Of a DNA stretch of 64,000 nucleotides, positions 25,328 through 34,905 are shown one piece after another. This DNA is from Natrarchaeobius halalkaliphilus. Lineage in GTDB: Archaea > Halobacteriota > Halobacteria > Halobacteriales > Natrialbaceae. The stretch spans positions 62,001-126,000 of the forward strand of contig NZ_REFY01000006.1 in assembly GCF_003841485.1 (NCBI RefSeq). Reading direction: 5' to 3'. The notes beneath the pieces are model-generated. The model saw nothing but the letters and a program-made list of their open reading frames with translations. It was not told the origin of the DNA and ran no database searches. A program made the translations under genes and the position numbers. Numbering within the stretch: position 1 is the first letter of the stretch; each line of letters starts with the position of its first letter.

Positions 25328-26347
25328 TCAGGGCGATACTACGTCGCGAACGTCGTCGACGCCGGCACGCCGGACCACGGCTCGAACCGGATCGCGGACC
25401 CCCGTGAGGTTATCCGAGTCGCCGTCCAGTACGATTACTCGAGCCGGCCGACCGGGTTCGATCGATCCGTACTCGAGGCCTGCGAGCTCGGCTCCATTGA
25501 TCGTCGCCATCCGGAGGATCTCCGGGGCGGGAAGGTCGGATATCTTCGAGAGAACCGCCATCTCACGGAACATCGACGGCGAGTTGAGCATCACGTTGTC
25601 GGTTCCGAGTGCGAGCGTCGTTCGTTCTGAGAGTTCCTCGTAGGGGGAGAGCCCGACGTCGGTAACGAGGTTCGAACGCGGACAGACGACGATCGGCACC
25701 TGACTGTCAGCGATCCGCTCCATGTGAATCGGTTGCGGATGGACGACGTGGACGAGGAACTCCGGATCGAGGTCGAGCGCCGGATTGATATCGCTCTCGT
25801 CGACTTCGCCCGCGTGGATGCCGAAGGGTTTGCCGGCCTCGCGAGTCGCCGTGCGTTCGCGGTCGAACGCCGCGTCGTTGGCCCCGCTCGCTCCGAAACC
25901 GTCGCCCGCCCTCATCGCGGCGGTCGATCCTCGAGCGAACGACAGCGCGTCGATCTCGAGTCCGGACGCGGCCTCCTCGAGCATCTCGACGCCCGCCACG
26001 CCACCTTCTCGAAAGTCGAGACAGGCCGCCGTTCCGCTCCGTTGCATGAACTGCAGGGATCGGCGCATGCCCTCGACCAGTTCCTCGCGCGAGGCAGTGC
26101 GTAACAGCCGGTGTTTGAGGCCGTCCGGCGGAGCGACCAGCTCCTCGAGTGACAGCCCTCGGCCGGCCTCTTTCGCGATCGAATCGCCGATGTGCGTGTG
26201 GGCGTTGACGAACGCCGGAACTACGATATCGGTGCTGTCGACCGATCCTTCTTCGATCGCGTCGATCCGCCCATCGTCTCCCACGATCAGTCGCCCCTCG
26301 ACCGGTTCGAACGTCCGACCTCGGAGTATCGTCCCCGTGCATTCCAT
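25328..26347 (-). CDS. Amidohydrolase family protein
   Basis: A 339-residue metal-dependent hydrolase of the cytosine-deaminase/ATZ-TRZ type. Metal ligands appear in order: NAHTHIG, FGIHAGE, VHVVHP and the Asp in LGTDNVM. A TIM-barrel flanked by a small beta-sandwich is expected. The start is set at 26347 (MECTG), because upstream residues are not family-like. It could deaminate a nucleobase or a guanine-related compound; the substrate is not predictable. It is divergent from hisH. Confidence 0.82.
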   Translation of the reverse strand: MECTGTILRGRTFEPVEGRLIVGDDGRIDAIEEGSVDSTDIVVPAFVNAHTHIGDSIAKEAGRGLSLEELVAPPDGLKHRLLRTASREELVEGMRRSLQFMQRSGTAACLDFREGGVAGVEMLEEAASGLEIDALSFARGSTAAMRAGDGFGASGANDAAFDRERTATREAGKPFGIHAGEVDESDINPALDLDPEFLVHVVHPQPIHMERIADSQVPIVVCPRSNLVTDVGLSPYEELSERTTLALGTDNVMLNSPSMFREMAVLSKISDLPAPEILRMATINGAELAGLEYGSIEPGRPARVIVLDGDSDNLTGVRDPVRAVVRRAGVDDVRDVVSP

Positions 26348-26472
26348 ACCCACACGTTCGTGGTCTACGCCTTGAACCTTCGTCGGTCGACGATCGCTGG
26401 AGGGCGAGCGAAAGCGGGTGTGACGTTCACCCGAAAAGTAACGCACTTGAACGCGCCGTCCCGAGTACCGGT

Positions 26473-27135
26473 ATGAGCACCGTCACCTCCGACACCGAGA
26501 ACGCCCGCGCCGCCGTGGTCGTCGTCGACTACGGGCTCGGGAACTTGCGAAGCGTCACTCGCGGCCTGGAGCGTGCGGGTGCCGACGTCGAGATCACCGC
26601 CGATCCGGACGCGTTCGCTGCGGCCGACGGCGTCGTCCTCCCCGGCGTCGGCGCGTTCCGTGAGGGCGTCGAGAACGCCGATCCGATCCGGGACGAACTC
26701 CTCGCGGTGACCGAAACCGACACGCCGCTGTTCGGCATCTGTCTGGGGATGCAGATGCTTCTGACGACCAGCGAGGAGGGCGAAACCGACGGTGAATCGG
26801 CCGTTCAGGGGCTCGGTCTCGTTCCGGGAACCAACGTTCGCTTCGCCGAGGGCCAGAAGGTCCCGCACATGGGCTGGAACGAGCTGACGGTCGAGCGCGA
26901 GCATCCGCTCGTCGACGGCGTCGACGGGAAGTACGCCTATTTCGTCCACTCCTATTACGCGGTTCCCGACGAGGACGGTGCGACGGTCGCGACGACGGAC
27001 TACGAACGCGAGTTCCCATCGATCGTTGCGAACGACGACGGAACCGTCTTTGGAACCCAGTTTCACCCCGAAAAGAGCGGCGAAACGGGACTGCGGATCC
27101 TGCAAAACTTCGTCGATATGTGCGCGGACGCCTGA
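26473..27135 (+). CDS. hisH: Imidazole glycerol phosphate synthase subunit HisH
   Basis: A 220-residue class I glutamine amidotransferase that supplies ammonia to HisF in histidine synthesis. Motifs are VVDYGLGNLRSV, GVGAFREG, the nucleophile Cys in FGICLGMQML, KVPHMGWN and the His-Glu pair in FHPEKSG. A 12-residue N-terminal extension precedes the usual start. HisF is not adjacent; scattered his genes are normal in haloarchaea. Confidence 0.95.
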   Translation: MSTVTSDTENARAAVVVVDYGLGNLRSVTRGLERAGADVEITADPDAFAAADGVVLPGVGAFREGVENADPIRDELLAVTETDTPLFGICLGMQMLLTTSEEGETDGESAVQGLGLVPGTNVRFAEGQKVPHMGWNELTVEREHPLVDGVDGKYAYFVHSYYAVPDEDGATVATTDYEREFPSIVANDDGTVFGTQFHPEKSGETGLRILQNFVDMCADA

Positions 27136-27147
27136 TACGATCTGCTG
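27134..27147. repeat. Half palindromic element at hisH stop codon
   Basis: GATACGATCTGCTG overlaps the hisH TGA and resembles the family end GATACGGTCTGCTG with one difference. No right arm is recognised, so this is the weakest member. Confidence 0.3.
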
Positions 27148-27218
27148 GGTCTGGGGGGCCAGGCTGATCGTTTGGCGCGGTCCCGACGTTTATTACGGCG
27201 GCCGAACTCTGTGCCGGT

Positions 27219-27704
27219 ATGTCAGTACAGCAACAGCGGCGAGTCAGCCTCGTCGTCGGCGCGGTGTTCCTCCTCGTCTTCGCGTGGTCGCTCTGGATCA
27301 GCTTCGAGGTACTCGCCGCCGAGCCGCTGTCGGGGACGGTCGCGGCGATGCTGGCCGGCGGACTCGCGATGGTTCTCGGCGGGCTCGCGTTTCTCGTCGC
27401 CGGACTGCGAGAGCGGGTGACGGTCGCGGGACGGACGCTCGAGTGGTGGCAACTGCAGAGCGTCGGCTTCGTCTGTCTCGGGCTCTACATGATCGTCTCG
27501 GGGCTCGCACAGGACTCGCTGCTCTCTTTCTATGCGCTTTTGACGGCCGCGGCAGGGATCGGATTCGTCGCGTTCGGGATCCAGCGGCTGCGGAACGGTC
27601 TTCCCGAGGAGACGGAGCCGTCGATGCGCCAGGTAGCGACGGTCGTCGTGGGAACGATGGTCGGCTTCCTTCTATTCACGATCGTCGCGATCTGGCTCAC
27701 CTGA
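27219..27704 (+). CDS. Uncharacterised membrane protein
   Basis: A 161-residue protein with about five hydrophobic segments (residues about 10-30, 40-65, 78-95, 98-115 and 137-158), with no catalytic or binding motif. It lies downstream of hisH with its own upstream region and converges with the SWIM-domain gene. I do not recognise the family. Confidence 0.75.
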   Translation: MSVQQQRRVSLVVGAVFLLVFAWSLWISFEVLAAEPLSGTVAAMLAGGLAMVLGGLAFLVAGLRERVTVAGRTLEWWQLQSVGFVCLGLYMIVSGLAQDSLLSFYALLTAAAGIGFVAFGIQRLRNGLPEETEPSMRQVATVVVGTMVGFLLFTIVAIWLT

Positions 27705-27713
27705 GTCGGTCGA

Positions 27714-28070
27714 TCACAACAGTTCGCGTACGTCCGAGTACCACATGTCGTGATAATCCACGTGCCCCACGCGGCGAGCGATCGCCACCGCGAGAGCGTG
27801 CCAGCAGAGATCGGTCGGTTCCTCGGGATCGAGATTGTACTCGCTGTCCTTGCACGTACAGTTGCCGTCCTCGACGATGTACTCGTCGTCGTAGCCGACG
27901 ACGATCGTGAAATCCCGGTAGGCTTTCACCCGGTTTTCGCTGACGGCCTCGATGGCGCGGACCCCACGGTCGCCGTGGAGGTTCGAGATCCGCTCGACGA
28001 TCTCGGGGGTTAACTCGCCCGCCTCCTCGAGTTCGGCCTGCCAGCGCTCGACGGGATTTACGTCCGACAC
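27714..28070 (-). CDS. Small SWIM zinc-finger protein
   Basis: A 118-residue protein. Residues about 70-95 contain CTCKDSEYN...DLCWH, the CxCx(n)CxH pattern of SWIM zinc fingers, which bind DNA or proteins. The N-terminal 60 residues are helical and precede a beta stretch (TIVVGYDDEYIVEDG). Related haloarchaeal proteins of this size exist beside various genes. It is divergent from trm1. Confidence 0.78.
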   Translation of the reverse strand: MSDVNPVERWQAELEEAGELTPEIVERISNLHGDRGVRAIEAVSENRVKAYRDFTIVVGYDDEYIVEDGNCTCKDSEYNLDPEEPTDLCWHALAVAIARRVGHVDYHDMWYSDVRELL

Positions 28071-28189
28071 GTCCGTGACTGTGCGCCGAACTGTAAAATC
28101 CGTTTGGTTGTCGGGGATGTCGCTCGATGACCGTCCTCATCGTCGCTCGAGATCACACGGCTTTTCGCCCGCTACCGACGAGACGGTGT

Positions 28190-29305
28190 ATGCGCGTCAC
28201 CGAGGGCGGAGTCGAACTCGCGGTTCCCGGCGAGCAGACCGAGGGCGTCGAGGAGTCGGTGTTCTACAACCCCCGCCAGGAGTTGAACCGGGATCTGACG
28301 ATCGCCACGCTGCGGGCCTACCGCGAACGCGAGGACCGCGCCGAGACCTATCTCGACGCGATGACGGCCAGTGGCGTCCGCGGCGTTCGGGCGGGCGCCG
28401 ACGGCTGGAACGTGACCTGCTGTGACGTCGAGGAGGACGCGATCGATCTCGCTCGAGCAAACCTCGAGCGAAACGACGTCGACGCCGCGATCGAACACCG
28501 AAACGTCAACGCTCTCATGCACGATTCGACGTTCGACGTGATCGATCTCGATCCGTACGGAACGCCGATGCCGTTCGCTGATGCCGCCTTCGGGAACTGT
28601 CGCGATCTGGTCTGTGTGACCGCGACCGACACCGCGCCGCTGTGTGGCGCACACTTCAACAGCGGCGTCCGATCGTACTCGGCGGTGCCGAGGAACACCG
28701 ACTACCACGCCGAGATGGGCGTTCGGATCCTCCTCTCGGCGCTCGCCCGTAGCGGAGCCCGCTTCGACGTCGGCGTCGATCCGATACTCACCCACGCGAC
28801 CAGTCACTACGTCCGGACCTATCTCGAGCTCGAGCACAAGCCCACCGCGGCCGACGCGGCACTCGAGGAGCTGGGGTACATCTCACACTGTGAAGACTGT
28901 ACGTACCGAGAGACCGCGTTCGGACTGATCGCGGACCCACTCGAGGGCTGTCCACACTGCGACGGAAACCGAATGCTGACGGCGGGCCCCGTCTGGCTCG
29001 GATCCGTTCGCGACCGCGAGTTCGTCGCCGCAGTTCGAGAGCGCGTTCCCGACGCGTTCGGAACCGCGGAGAACGCCAGGAACCTCTGTGAGACGCTCGA
29101 GGCTGAGCTCGACGAGCCGACGCATTACGACCAGCACAAGCTCTGTCGCAACTGGGGGCTTCCCGCGAACGCGATGGACGACTTCCTCGCGGATCTCCGC
29201 GAGGCGGGCTATTCGGCGTCGCGAGCCCACTACGGCGGGACGACGTTCAAAACTGACGCGAACGTCGGACAGATCCGTGACGCGACCGAAGACGGTCTCG
29301 CGTGA
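28190..29305 (+). CDS. trm1: tRNA (guanine-26 N2,N2)-dimethyltransferase Trm1
   Basis: A 371-residue SAM-dependent enzyme. N-terminal EGVEESVFYNPRQELNRD, the DLDPYGTP catalytic motif, and the C-terminal zinc region with CEDCTYRE and CPHCDG fit Trm1. It dimethylates G26 of most tRNAs. The ATG at 28190 (MRVTEGG) is chosen over an upstream start at 28127 because the family begins there. Confidence 0.95.
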   Translation: MRVTEGGVELAVPGEQTEGVEESVFYNPRQELNRDLTIATLRAYREREDRAETYLDAMTASGVRGVRAGADGWNVTCCDVEEDAIDLARANLERNDVDAAIEHRNVNALMHDSTFDVIDLDPYGTPMPFADAAFGNCRDLVCVTATDTAPLCGAHFNSGVRSYSAVPRNTDYHAEMGVRILLSALARSGARFDVGVDPILTHATSHYVRTYLELEHKPTAADAALEELGYISHCEDCTYRETAFGLIADPLEGCPHCDGNRMLTAGPVWLGSVRDREFVAAVRERVPDAFGTAENARNLCETLEAELDEPTHYDQHKLCRNWGLPANAMDDFLADLREAGYSASRAHYGGTTFKTDANVGQIRDATEDGLA

Positions 29306-29350
29306 GAATCATCCATCCGCTATTTGATCGTCGCTCGCGTCTAGGCTCCC

Positions 29351-30652
29351 GTGGTCGATCACAGGCAGGGTCTCGAGCTCGTAACGCGAGTCGTTCGAGT
29401 CGCGCGCACCGAACAGCTGACACTGCTGTCGGCCGGCGTCGCCTTCTATGGCTTCATCTCGCTCGTCCCACTCATGCTCCTCGGGCTCGGAATCGCGGCC
29501 TCCATCGGCGGCGAGACGCTCGCGAATCAGCTCACGACGGCAGCGAGCGACGTACTCACTCCGTCCGCCCAGGAGTTACTCGCGGAAACGGTCCTCGACG
29601 ACACCGGTCGCCAGAGCGCAACGGTCCTCGGCGCACTCGGTTTGCTCTGGGGCTCGAGTCGCGTCCTTCGGGGGATCGATCGAGCGTTCTCGCAGGTGTA
29701 CGGAACTTCGACGTCGAAATCACTGCTCGACACGTTCTGGGACGCGATGATCGTCTTTCTCGTCATCTCCGCCGGCCTCGCGATCATCGCCGTCGTCGAG
29801 GTCGTCATCCGATTTCTTCCGGTCGTCGAACTCGGGCCGCTCGGTCCGATCCTCGTCCTGTTGGGTCTGGTCGCGACGTTTCTTCCGCTGTACGTCGTCT
29901 TTCCCGACGCCGACGTCGATCTCCGCGAGGCGATACCGGGGACGATCCTCGCCGCCACCGGCTGGTTCGTTCTGAGTCGCGCGTTTTCCCTGTATACGGA
30001 GTTCGCGACCGGCTACGCCGTCTACGGTGCGCTCGGTGCCGTCTTTCTCGTCCTGATCTGGCTGTATGCGGGCGCGATTATTCTCGTCTTCGGGGCGGTA
30101 CTCAATGCCACCCTCGCCGGCCGTGAAGTGGATCGGCAGCTACAAAGTCCCGGCGCGCGACAGGTTCCACTAGAAGCGATGACCGACGACGCTACGGGTG
30201 CCGACGATGAGACCACGCAGGATCGTTCTGACGCGCGCGATCGGACGGCGACCCACTCGAGTGCCCGGACGCGTGATCGATCGGACGACCCCGAGGCACT
30301 TCGGGAGGAGATCGAACGGCTCCGTGACCGCATCGACTCCTTCGAGGACAACGTCGAACGACGCACCGTCGAGAAAGAGTCCCTCGAGGGCGAGCTCAAA
30401 CGGTACGTCCGCCGTCGAATCCGACGCGGCCACGTCCGCGACTGGGGCCCCTACGTCGTCTTGCTGTACGGAACCGCGATGGCGATCGCGGCGTTTTACT
30501 TCCTCGAGGGGATCTGGGCGATCCTCGCGATGTTCGTCGTCTGGACGTCGACGCTCGGCGTCTACGTGCTGATGGTGTTGTTCGGCGCTGGCCTTTCGGT
30601 CCTCGATGTTCCCGGCCGAATCCGCGATTTCGTCGGTAACCGCCGCTCCTGA
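29351..30652 (+). CDS. YihY/BrkB-family membrane protein
   Basis: A 433-residue membrane protein with a GTG start. The first about 270 residues contain six hydrophobic segments and family features such as AAGVAFYGFISLVPL-like ASVAFYGFIS text and GSSRVLRGIDRAFSQVYG. A long charged cytoplasmic region follows (about 285-350, rich in Asp, Arg and Ser, ending in a coiled coil EEIERLRDRIDSFEDNVE), then two more hydrophobic segments. The role of YihY proteins is not settled. It starts 45 nt after trm1. Confidence 0.88.
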   Translation: MVDHRQGLELVTRVVRVARTEQLTLLSAGVAFYGFISLVPLMLLGLGIAASIGGETLANQLTTAASDVLTPSAQELLAETVLDDTGRQSATVLGALGLLWGSSRVLRGIDRAFSQVYGTSTSKSLLDTFWDAMIVFLVISAGLAIIAVVEVVIRFLPVVELGPLGPILVLLGLVATFLPLYVVFPDADVDLREAIPGTILAATGWFVLSRAFSLYTEFATGYAVYGALGAVFLVLIWLYAGAIILVFGAVLNATLAGREVDRQLQSPGARQVPLEAMTDDATGADDETTQDRSDARDRTATHSSARTRDRSDDPEALREEIERLRDRIDSFEDNVERRTVEKESLEGELKRYVRRRIRRGHVRDWGPYVVLLYGTAMAIAAFYFLEGIWAILAMFVVWTSTLGVYVLMVLFGAGLSVLDVPGRIRDFVGNRRS

Positions 30653-30742
30653 GTCCGGTCTGTGTCGCGTCGCGGTCAACTCGACGGTCGGACCGTTACA
30701 AACGACGATCGAAAACTATGAGCGGCGCTCGAGGCGACCCCG

Positions 30743-32098
30743 TTAGAACGTCTCGAGGTACCGATCGAGTTCCCACTCGGAGACGTCGATGAGGTACTCC
30801 TCGAACTCCTTGGATTTCGCCTCGACGAACTTGGGCGCGACGTGTTCGCCAAGCGCCTCGTAGATGACCTCGTCCTCCTCGAGTGCGTCGACGGCTTCAC
30901 CGAGGTTCGACGGGAGCGTCTCGATGCCGTACTCCTCGCGTTTGGCCTCGTCGAACTCGTAAATGTTCTCTCGAACCGGATCCGGACACTCGAGGTCCTG
31001 ATCGATCCCTTCGAGACCGGCGTGGATGAGGGCCGCCAGCGCCAGATACGGGTTGCACGACGGATCGGGGAATCGCGCTTCGATACGCGAGGCAGCCGGG
31101 ACGCGTGCGGCCGGTTTGCGGATCAGTGCCGAGCGGTTGCGATCGGACCAGGCGACGTAAACCGGCGCTTCGTAGCCGGGGACGAGTCGCTTGTAGCTGT
31201 TGACCGTCGGATCCGCGACGGCGGTGATCGCCGGTGCGTGTTCGAGGATACCGGCGAGGAACGAGTGCGCCGTGTCGGACAGATCGAACTCGTCGTTCTC
31301 GTCGTGGAAGGCGTTTTCGCCGTCCTCGGTGAACAGCGAGAGGTGCGTGTGCATGCCCGAGCCGTTGATCTTCGGAATCGGTTTGGGCATGAACGTCGCG
31401 TGGAGGTCGTGCTGTGCCGCGATGGCGCGGACGACCGTTCGGAACGTCGCGACGTTGTCGGCGGTCGTAAGCGCGTTGTCGTACTCGAAGTTGATTTCGT
31501 GCTGGCCGCGCGCGACCTCGTGGTGGCTCGCTTCGATCTCGAAGCCCATCTCCTCGAGCCCGTAGATGATGTCCCGGCGGACGTCGGAGGCGAGGTCCTT
31601 CGGTGCGAGGTCGAAGTAGCCCCCGTGGTCCCCGGTTTTCGTGGTCGCTCGACCGTCCTCGTCCTCCTCGAAGAGGAAGAACTCGGGCTCGGGAGCGGCG
31701 TTGACGGTGTAGCCCATCTCGTCGGCACGGTCGAGGGCGTTCTTGAGAACGCGGCGTGGGTCACCCTCGAAGGGCTCGCCCGTCGACGTGTTGTAGACGT
31801 CACAGATCATGCGGCCCGCCGCACTGTCTTCTTTCTGACGCCACGGGAGGATCGCGAACGTGTCCGGATCGGGAACCAGTCGCATGTCGGATTCTTGAAT
31901 ACGTACGAATCCTTCGATCGAGGACCCGTCGAAGTAGATCCCTTCGCGGAAGGCTTTCTCGGCCTGGCGGGCCGGAACGGAGACGTTTTTGACCGTTCCG
32001 AGAATGTCGGTGAACTGCAGTCGAAGGAAGTCGACGTCGTGTTCTTCGATCTCATCGAGTACTGCCTGTTCGGCTTCGGTAAGGTTTCCGCTTGTCAT
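30743..32098 (-). CDS. glnA: Glutamine synthetase type I GlnA
   Basis: A 451-residue enzyme that makes glutamine from glutamate, ammonia and ATP. Family motifs are the beta-grasp N-terminal domain, [18 protein letters not shown], the ATP-binding loop with RSALIRKPA and the C-terminal region. I see no adenylylation-site tyrosine motif of the bacterial I-beta type. The start at 32098 (MTSGNL) fits haloarchaeal GlnA. It is divergent from an Lrp-family gene, the conserved haloarchaeal arrangement for nitrogen control. Confidence 0.96.
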   Translation of the reverse strand: MTSGNLTEAEQAVLDEIEEHDVDFLRLQFTDILGTVKNVSVPARQAEKAFREGIYFDGSSIEGFVRIQESDMRLVPDPDTFAILPWRQKEDSAAGRMICDVYNTSTGEPFEGDPRRVLKNALDRADEMGYTVNAAPEPEFFLFEEDEDGRATTKTGDHGGYFDLAPKDLASDVRRDIIYGLEEMGFEIEASHHEVARGQHEINFEYDNALTTADNVATFRTVVRAIAAQHDLHATFMPKPIPKINGSGMHTHLSLFTEDGENAFHDENDEFDLSDTAHSFLAGILEHAPAITAVADPTVNSYKRLVPGYEAPVYVAWSDRNRSALIRKPAARVPAASRIEARFPDPSCNPYLALAALIHAGLEGIDQDLECPDPVRENIYEFDEAKREEYGIETLPSNLGEAVDALEEDEVIYEALGEHVAPKFVEAKSKEFEEYLIDVSEWELDRYLETF

Positions 32099-32224
32099 CT
32101 TTCTTGTCGTCCTATCCAAGAATCTCCGCTACTAAAACCCTACTGTTCCGAGCAAATCTTCTCTCTTCGAGTTGGAACTGTATATTCGTAAATTTCTAAA
32201 GGGGTGAGTGAGTGGGTACACCTG
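32099..32224. promoter_or_regulatory. Divergent glnA/lrp promoter region
   Basis: Contains a TATA-like GGGTTTTAGTAG on the minus strand at 32129-32140 for glnA, and TTTCTAAA (32193-32200), 25-32 nt upstream of lrp, on the plus strand. An AT-rich block with TATATTCG lies in between. The Lrp product probably binds here; no clear dyad was identified. Confidence 0.5.
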
Positions 32225-32692
32225 ATGACGTACGAAAATCTCGATGCAAAACTAGTGAATGCACTTCTCGGGGACGGCCGCGCGAGTCTCCGAAGTCTCG
32301 CAGAAGAACTCGACGTCTCCGTGACGACAGTCTCGAACCACCTGTCGGATCTCGAGGAAGAAGGGGTAATCGAGGGGTACACGCCCCGAATCGATTACGA
32401 TGCGGTCGGATACGACGTCACCGCCGTGATTCAGCTTCAGGTCGAAGGAAACGCGCTCCCGGAGATCACCGACACGCTCCGCGACCACCGGCAGATGATC
32501 AGCGTCTACGAGGTCACCGGCGACTACGACGTCATCGCGATCGGGAAGTTCAGGGACACCGATGGAATGAACGACCAGATCAAGGCGCTCCTCACCGACC
32601 CGGACATCAAAGCCTCGAACACGAGCGTCGTGTTGAACGCCGTCTCCGAGAACGAACAGTTCACACTCGACGTCGACGTCGACGACGACTGA
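32225..32692 (+). CDS. Lrp/AsnC family regulator beside glnA
   Basis: A 155-residue regulator. The N-terminal winged helix is visible as [20 protein letters not shown] followed by [19 protein letters not shown]-terminal RAM domain with [11 protein letters not shown] binds an amino-acid effector, so an octamer of dimers is likely. Divergence from glnA with a shared promoter region suggests it senses glutamine or a related ligand and controls glnA; this is inferred from context. ATG 32225 gives the standard length. Confidence 0.93.
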   Translation: MTYENLDAKLVNALLGDGRASLRSLAEELDVSVTTVSNHLSDLEEEGVIEGYTPRIDYDAVGYDVTAVIQLQVEGNALPEITDTLRDHRQMISVYEVTGDYDVIAIGKFRDTDGMNDQIKALLTDPDIKASNTSVVLNAVSENEQFTLDVDVDDD

Positions 32693-32762
32693 ACGCTGGC
32701 GCTCGAGCGATTTTTCGACACGGAGGACCACGAGCGACCGCCTCGGTCACGCCTGTCCGTTC

Positions 32763-32903
32763 CTAGCGGACGTACAGCACGCCGATTCCGAGCGCGAGCA
32801 ACAGAAGCCCCCACCACAGCGAGTCGCCGGGGAGGACGATGAGGACGAGCGTGACGAGACCCGAGGTAAACAGCGACCAGCCAAGCGTCGTTCGGTAGGC
32901 CAT
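32763..32903 (-). CDS. Small two-helix membrane protein (46 residues)
   Basis: A 46-residue reading frame from ATG at 32903 to TAG at 32763. It consists of two hydrophobic segments (about 7-24 and 29-45) joined by a short Pro-Gly-Asp-Ser turn, and has a positively charged end (VLYVR). Its GC3-rich codon use matches its neighbours. No homologue is recognised, and it is convergent with lrp. The clean hydrophobic hairpin supports a real gene. Confidence 0.6.
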   Translation of the reverse strand: MAYRTTLGWSLFTSGLVTLVLIVLPGDSLWWGLLLLALGIGVLYVR

Positions 32904-33008
32904 GCTGGACGTACACCGTCGAGACGGATATACCACCTGCCGTCGAAAACGAACGCGGTCGGCGAACGGTTCGGGCGCTTCTCGAGAGCGTGAGTCAGCG
33001 TTCCGACG

Positions 33009-34673
33009 TCACATCATGCCGCCCATGCCGCCGCCCATGCCACCCATGCCGCCGCCGGGGGCACCGCCTTCTTCGTCGTCGCCCTTGTCCGTCGAGAGAT
33101 CGCCGGCGGAGATGATGTCGTCGATCTTGAGGACCAGGTTCGCTGCCTCGCTTGCGGAGGTAACGGCCTGTTCTTTGGCGTGTGCTGGTTCGACGACGCC
33201 GGCTTCGAACGTGTCCTCGACGCTGTTCGAGAAGACGTTCAGACCGGCACGGACCTCGCCGTCGTCGTGGGCCGCACGGAGGTCGACGAGCGTGTCGATG
33301 GAGTCGAGTCCGGCGTTCTCCGCGAGCACGCGCGGAACGAGTTCGAGCGAGTCCGCAAAGGCCTCGACTGCCAGCTGTTCGCGTCCGGAGACCGAGTCGG
33401 CGTAGTCGCGAAGGCGCGAGGCGAGTTCGACCTCGATCGCACCGCCGCCCGCGAGGACGCGACCGTCGGAGACGGTCTGTGCAACGACGTCGAGCGCGTC
33501 GTTAATTCCGCGCTCGAGTTCGTCGACGACGTGATCGGTCGAGCCACGAAGCAAGAGGGTGACGCCGTGGGCGTCGTCGCCTTCGACGTAGAACAATTCG
33601 TCTTCCTCGTCGCGGGTGATGTCTCCGAAGCCGAGGTCGTCCTCGCTCGCGTTCGCGAGGTCCGAAACGATGTTCGCGCCGACGACTTCTTTGAGGAACT
33701 CGAGGTCGCTCTTTTTTGCACGGCGCACGGCGAGGATACCCTCCTTTGCGAGGTAGTGCTGTGCGAGGTCGTCGATGCCCTTCTGGCAGAAGACGACGTC
33801 GGCACCGAGATCGACGATCTGTTCGACCTGCTCTTTGAGCTGCTGTTCTTCGCGGTCCAGGAACTGCTGGAGCTGACCGGGATCGGTGACGGAGACTTCG
33901 GTGTCGATGTCCGTCTCTTCGACTTCGATGGGGTTGTTCAACAACAGGATATCCGCGTCTTCGGCGTTCGTCGGCATGTTGTCGTGGACCGGGTCTTTGT
34001 CCACGATACCGCCTTCGAGCAGGTCGGATTCTCCGACGCTACGACCGGTCTGGCTCTCGATGTTCATGAACTCGAGGTCGACGACGTTGCTGCCGCCTTC
34101 GTCCTCGACGGTGACCGATCGGACGGCGTCGACGATGAGCTGTGAGAGGTGCTCTTTGTTGACCTCCGCACCTTTGCCGGTCATCGAGGTCTCGGCAACG
34201 GATCGAAGGAGTTCTTCGTCGGTGGTGTCGACTTCGGTCGCGATATCGTCGATTTCAGTGCGGGCCTGCTCGCCAGCCAGGTGGAAGCCCTTGATGATCG
34301 CCGTCGGATGAATATCCTGCTCGAGGAGATCCTCGGCGTTTTTGAGGAGTTCACCGGCGATGGCGACCGCCGTCGTGGTACCGTCACCCGCTTCGTCCTC
34401 TTGTGTTTCTGCGACCTCGATGATCATCTCGGCCGTCGGGTTGTCGATATCCATCTCCTGGAGGATGGTGACGCCGTCGTTGGTGATCGTCACCGACCCC
34501 ATCGAGTCGACGAGCATCTTGTCCATTCCTTTCGGTCCGAGCGTCGAGCGGACGGCCTCTGCGACGGCTCGTGCCGCCGAGATGTTGTAGTCCTGGGCGT
34601 CCTTGTCCTTGACGCGCTGGGAGTCCTCGCTCATTACGATCATCGGCTGGCCTTGCTGCATTCGTTGACTCAT
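33009..34673 (-). CDS. thsA: Thermosome subunit (group II chaperonin)
   Basis: A 554-residue ATP-dependent chaperonin. Hallmarks are [29 protein letters not shown] and GGGAIE-type nucleotide motifs, plus a C-terminal Gly-Met tail ([15 protein letters not shown]) that lines the cavity in group II chaperonins. It folds proteins in the cytoplasm. Haloarchaea usually carry several paralogues, so which one this is cannot be told from one subunit. The strong TATA box upstream fits the usual heat-inducible expression. Confidence 0.95.
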   Translation of the reverse strand: MSQRMQQGQPMIVMSEDSQRVKDKDAQDYNISAARAVAEAVRSTLGPKGMDKMLVDSMGSVTITNDGVTILQEMDIDNPTAEMIIEVAETQEDEAGDGTTTAVAIAGELLKNAEDLLEQDIHPTAIIKGFHLAGEQARTEIDDIATEVDTTDEELLRSVAETSMTGKGAEVNKEHLSQLIVDAVRSVTVEDEGGSNVVDLEFMNIESQTGRSVGESDLLEGGIVDKDPVHDNMPTNAEDADILLLNNPIEVEETDIDTEVSVTDPGQLQQFLDREEQQLKEQVEQIVDLGADVVFCQKGIDDLAQHYLAKEGILAVRRAKKSDLEFLKEVVGANIVSDLANASEDDLGFGDITRDEEDELFYVEGDDAHGVTLLLRGSTDHVVDELERGINDALDVVAQTVSDGRVLAGGGAIEVELASRLRDYADSVSGREQLAVEAFADSLELVPRVLAENAGLDSIDTLVDLRAAHDDGEVRAGLNVFSNSVEDTFEAGVVEPAHAKEQAVTSASEAANLVLKIDDIISAGDLSTDKGDDEEGGAPGGGMGGMGGGMGGMM

Positions 34674-34699
34674 AATCAGACGATTCTATGATTGTGCTT

Positions 34700-34710
34700 C
34701 TATATAAATG
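34700..34710 (-). promoter_or_regulatory. Thermosome TATA box
   Basis: CATTTATATAG on the minus strand, 27-37 nt upstream of the thermosome ATG, is close to the archaeal TATA consensus. A second AT-rich stretch, GTATATATAATATAGG (minus), lies at 34845-34861. The spacing implies a very short leader. Confidence 0.65.
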
Positions 34711-34905
34711 TACCGGATGCTCGAGGAATCCGTGACGACGATGGATCGTAACCGAGAGGAAGAATCGCATGATGACGGCTCGGTCTTACGTTGTCCATGT
34801 GTATTATTGACACGGTCACGTCTATCCCTTCCGGTTGGCTAGTCCTATATTATATATACTTCTCGAGCGCCTCCAGTAGAGACCTCGAGCGCGACTCGAA
34901 ATCGG

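Noticed and set aside
30653-30742. Possible further palindromic element after the BrkB-like gene (TGAGTCCGGTCTGTGT)
   Set aside because: Only a loose match to the family left end, and no convincing right arm.
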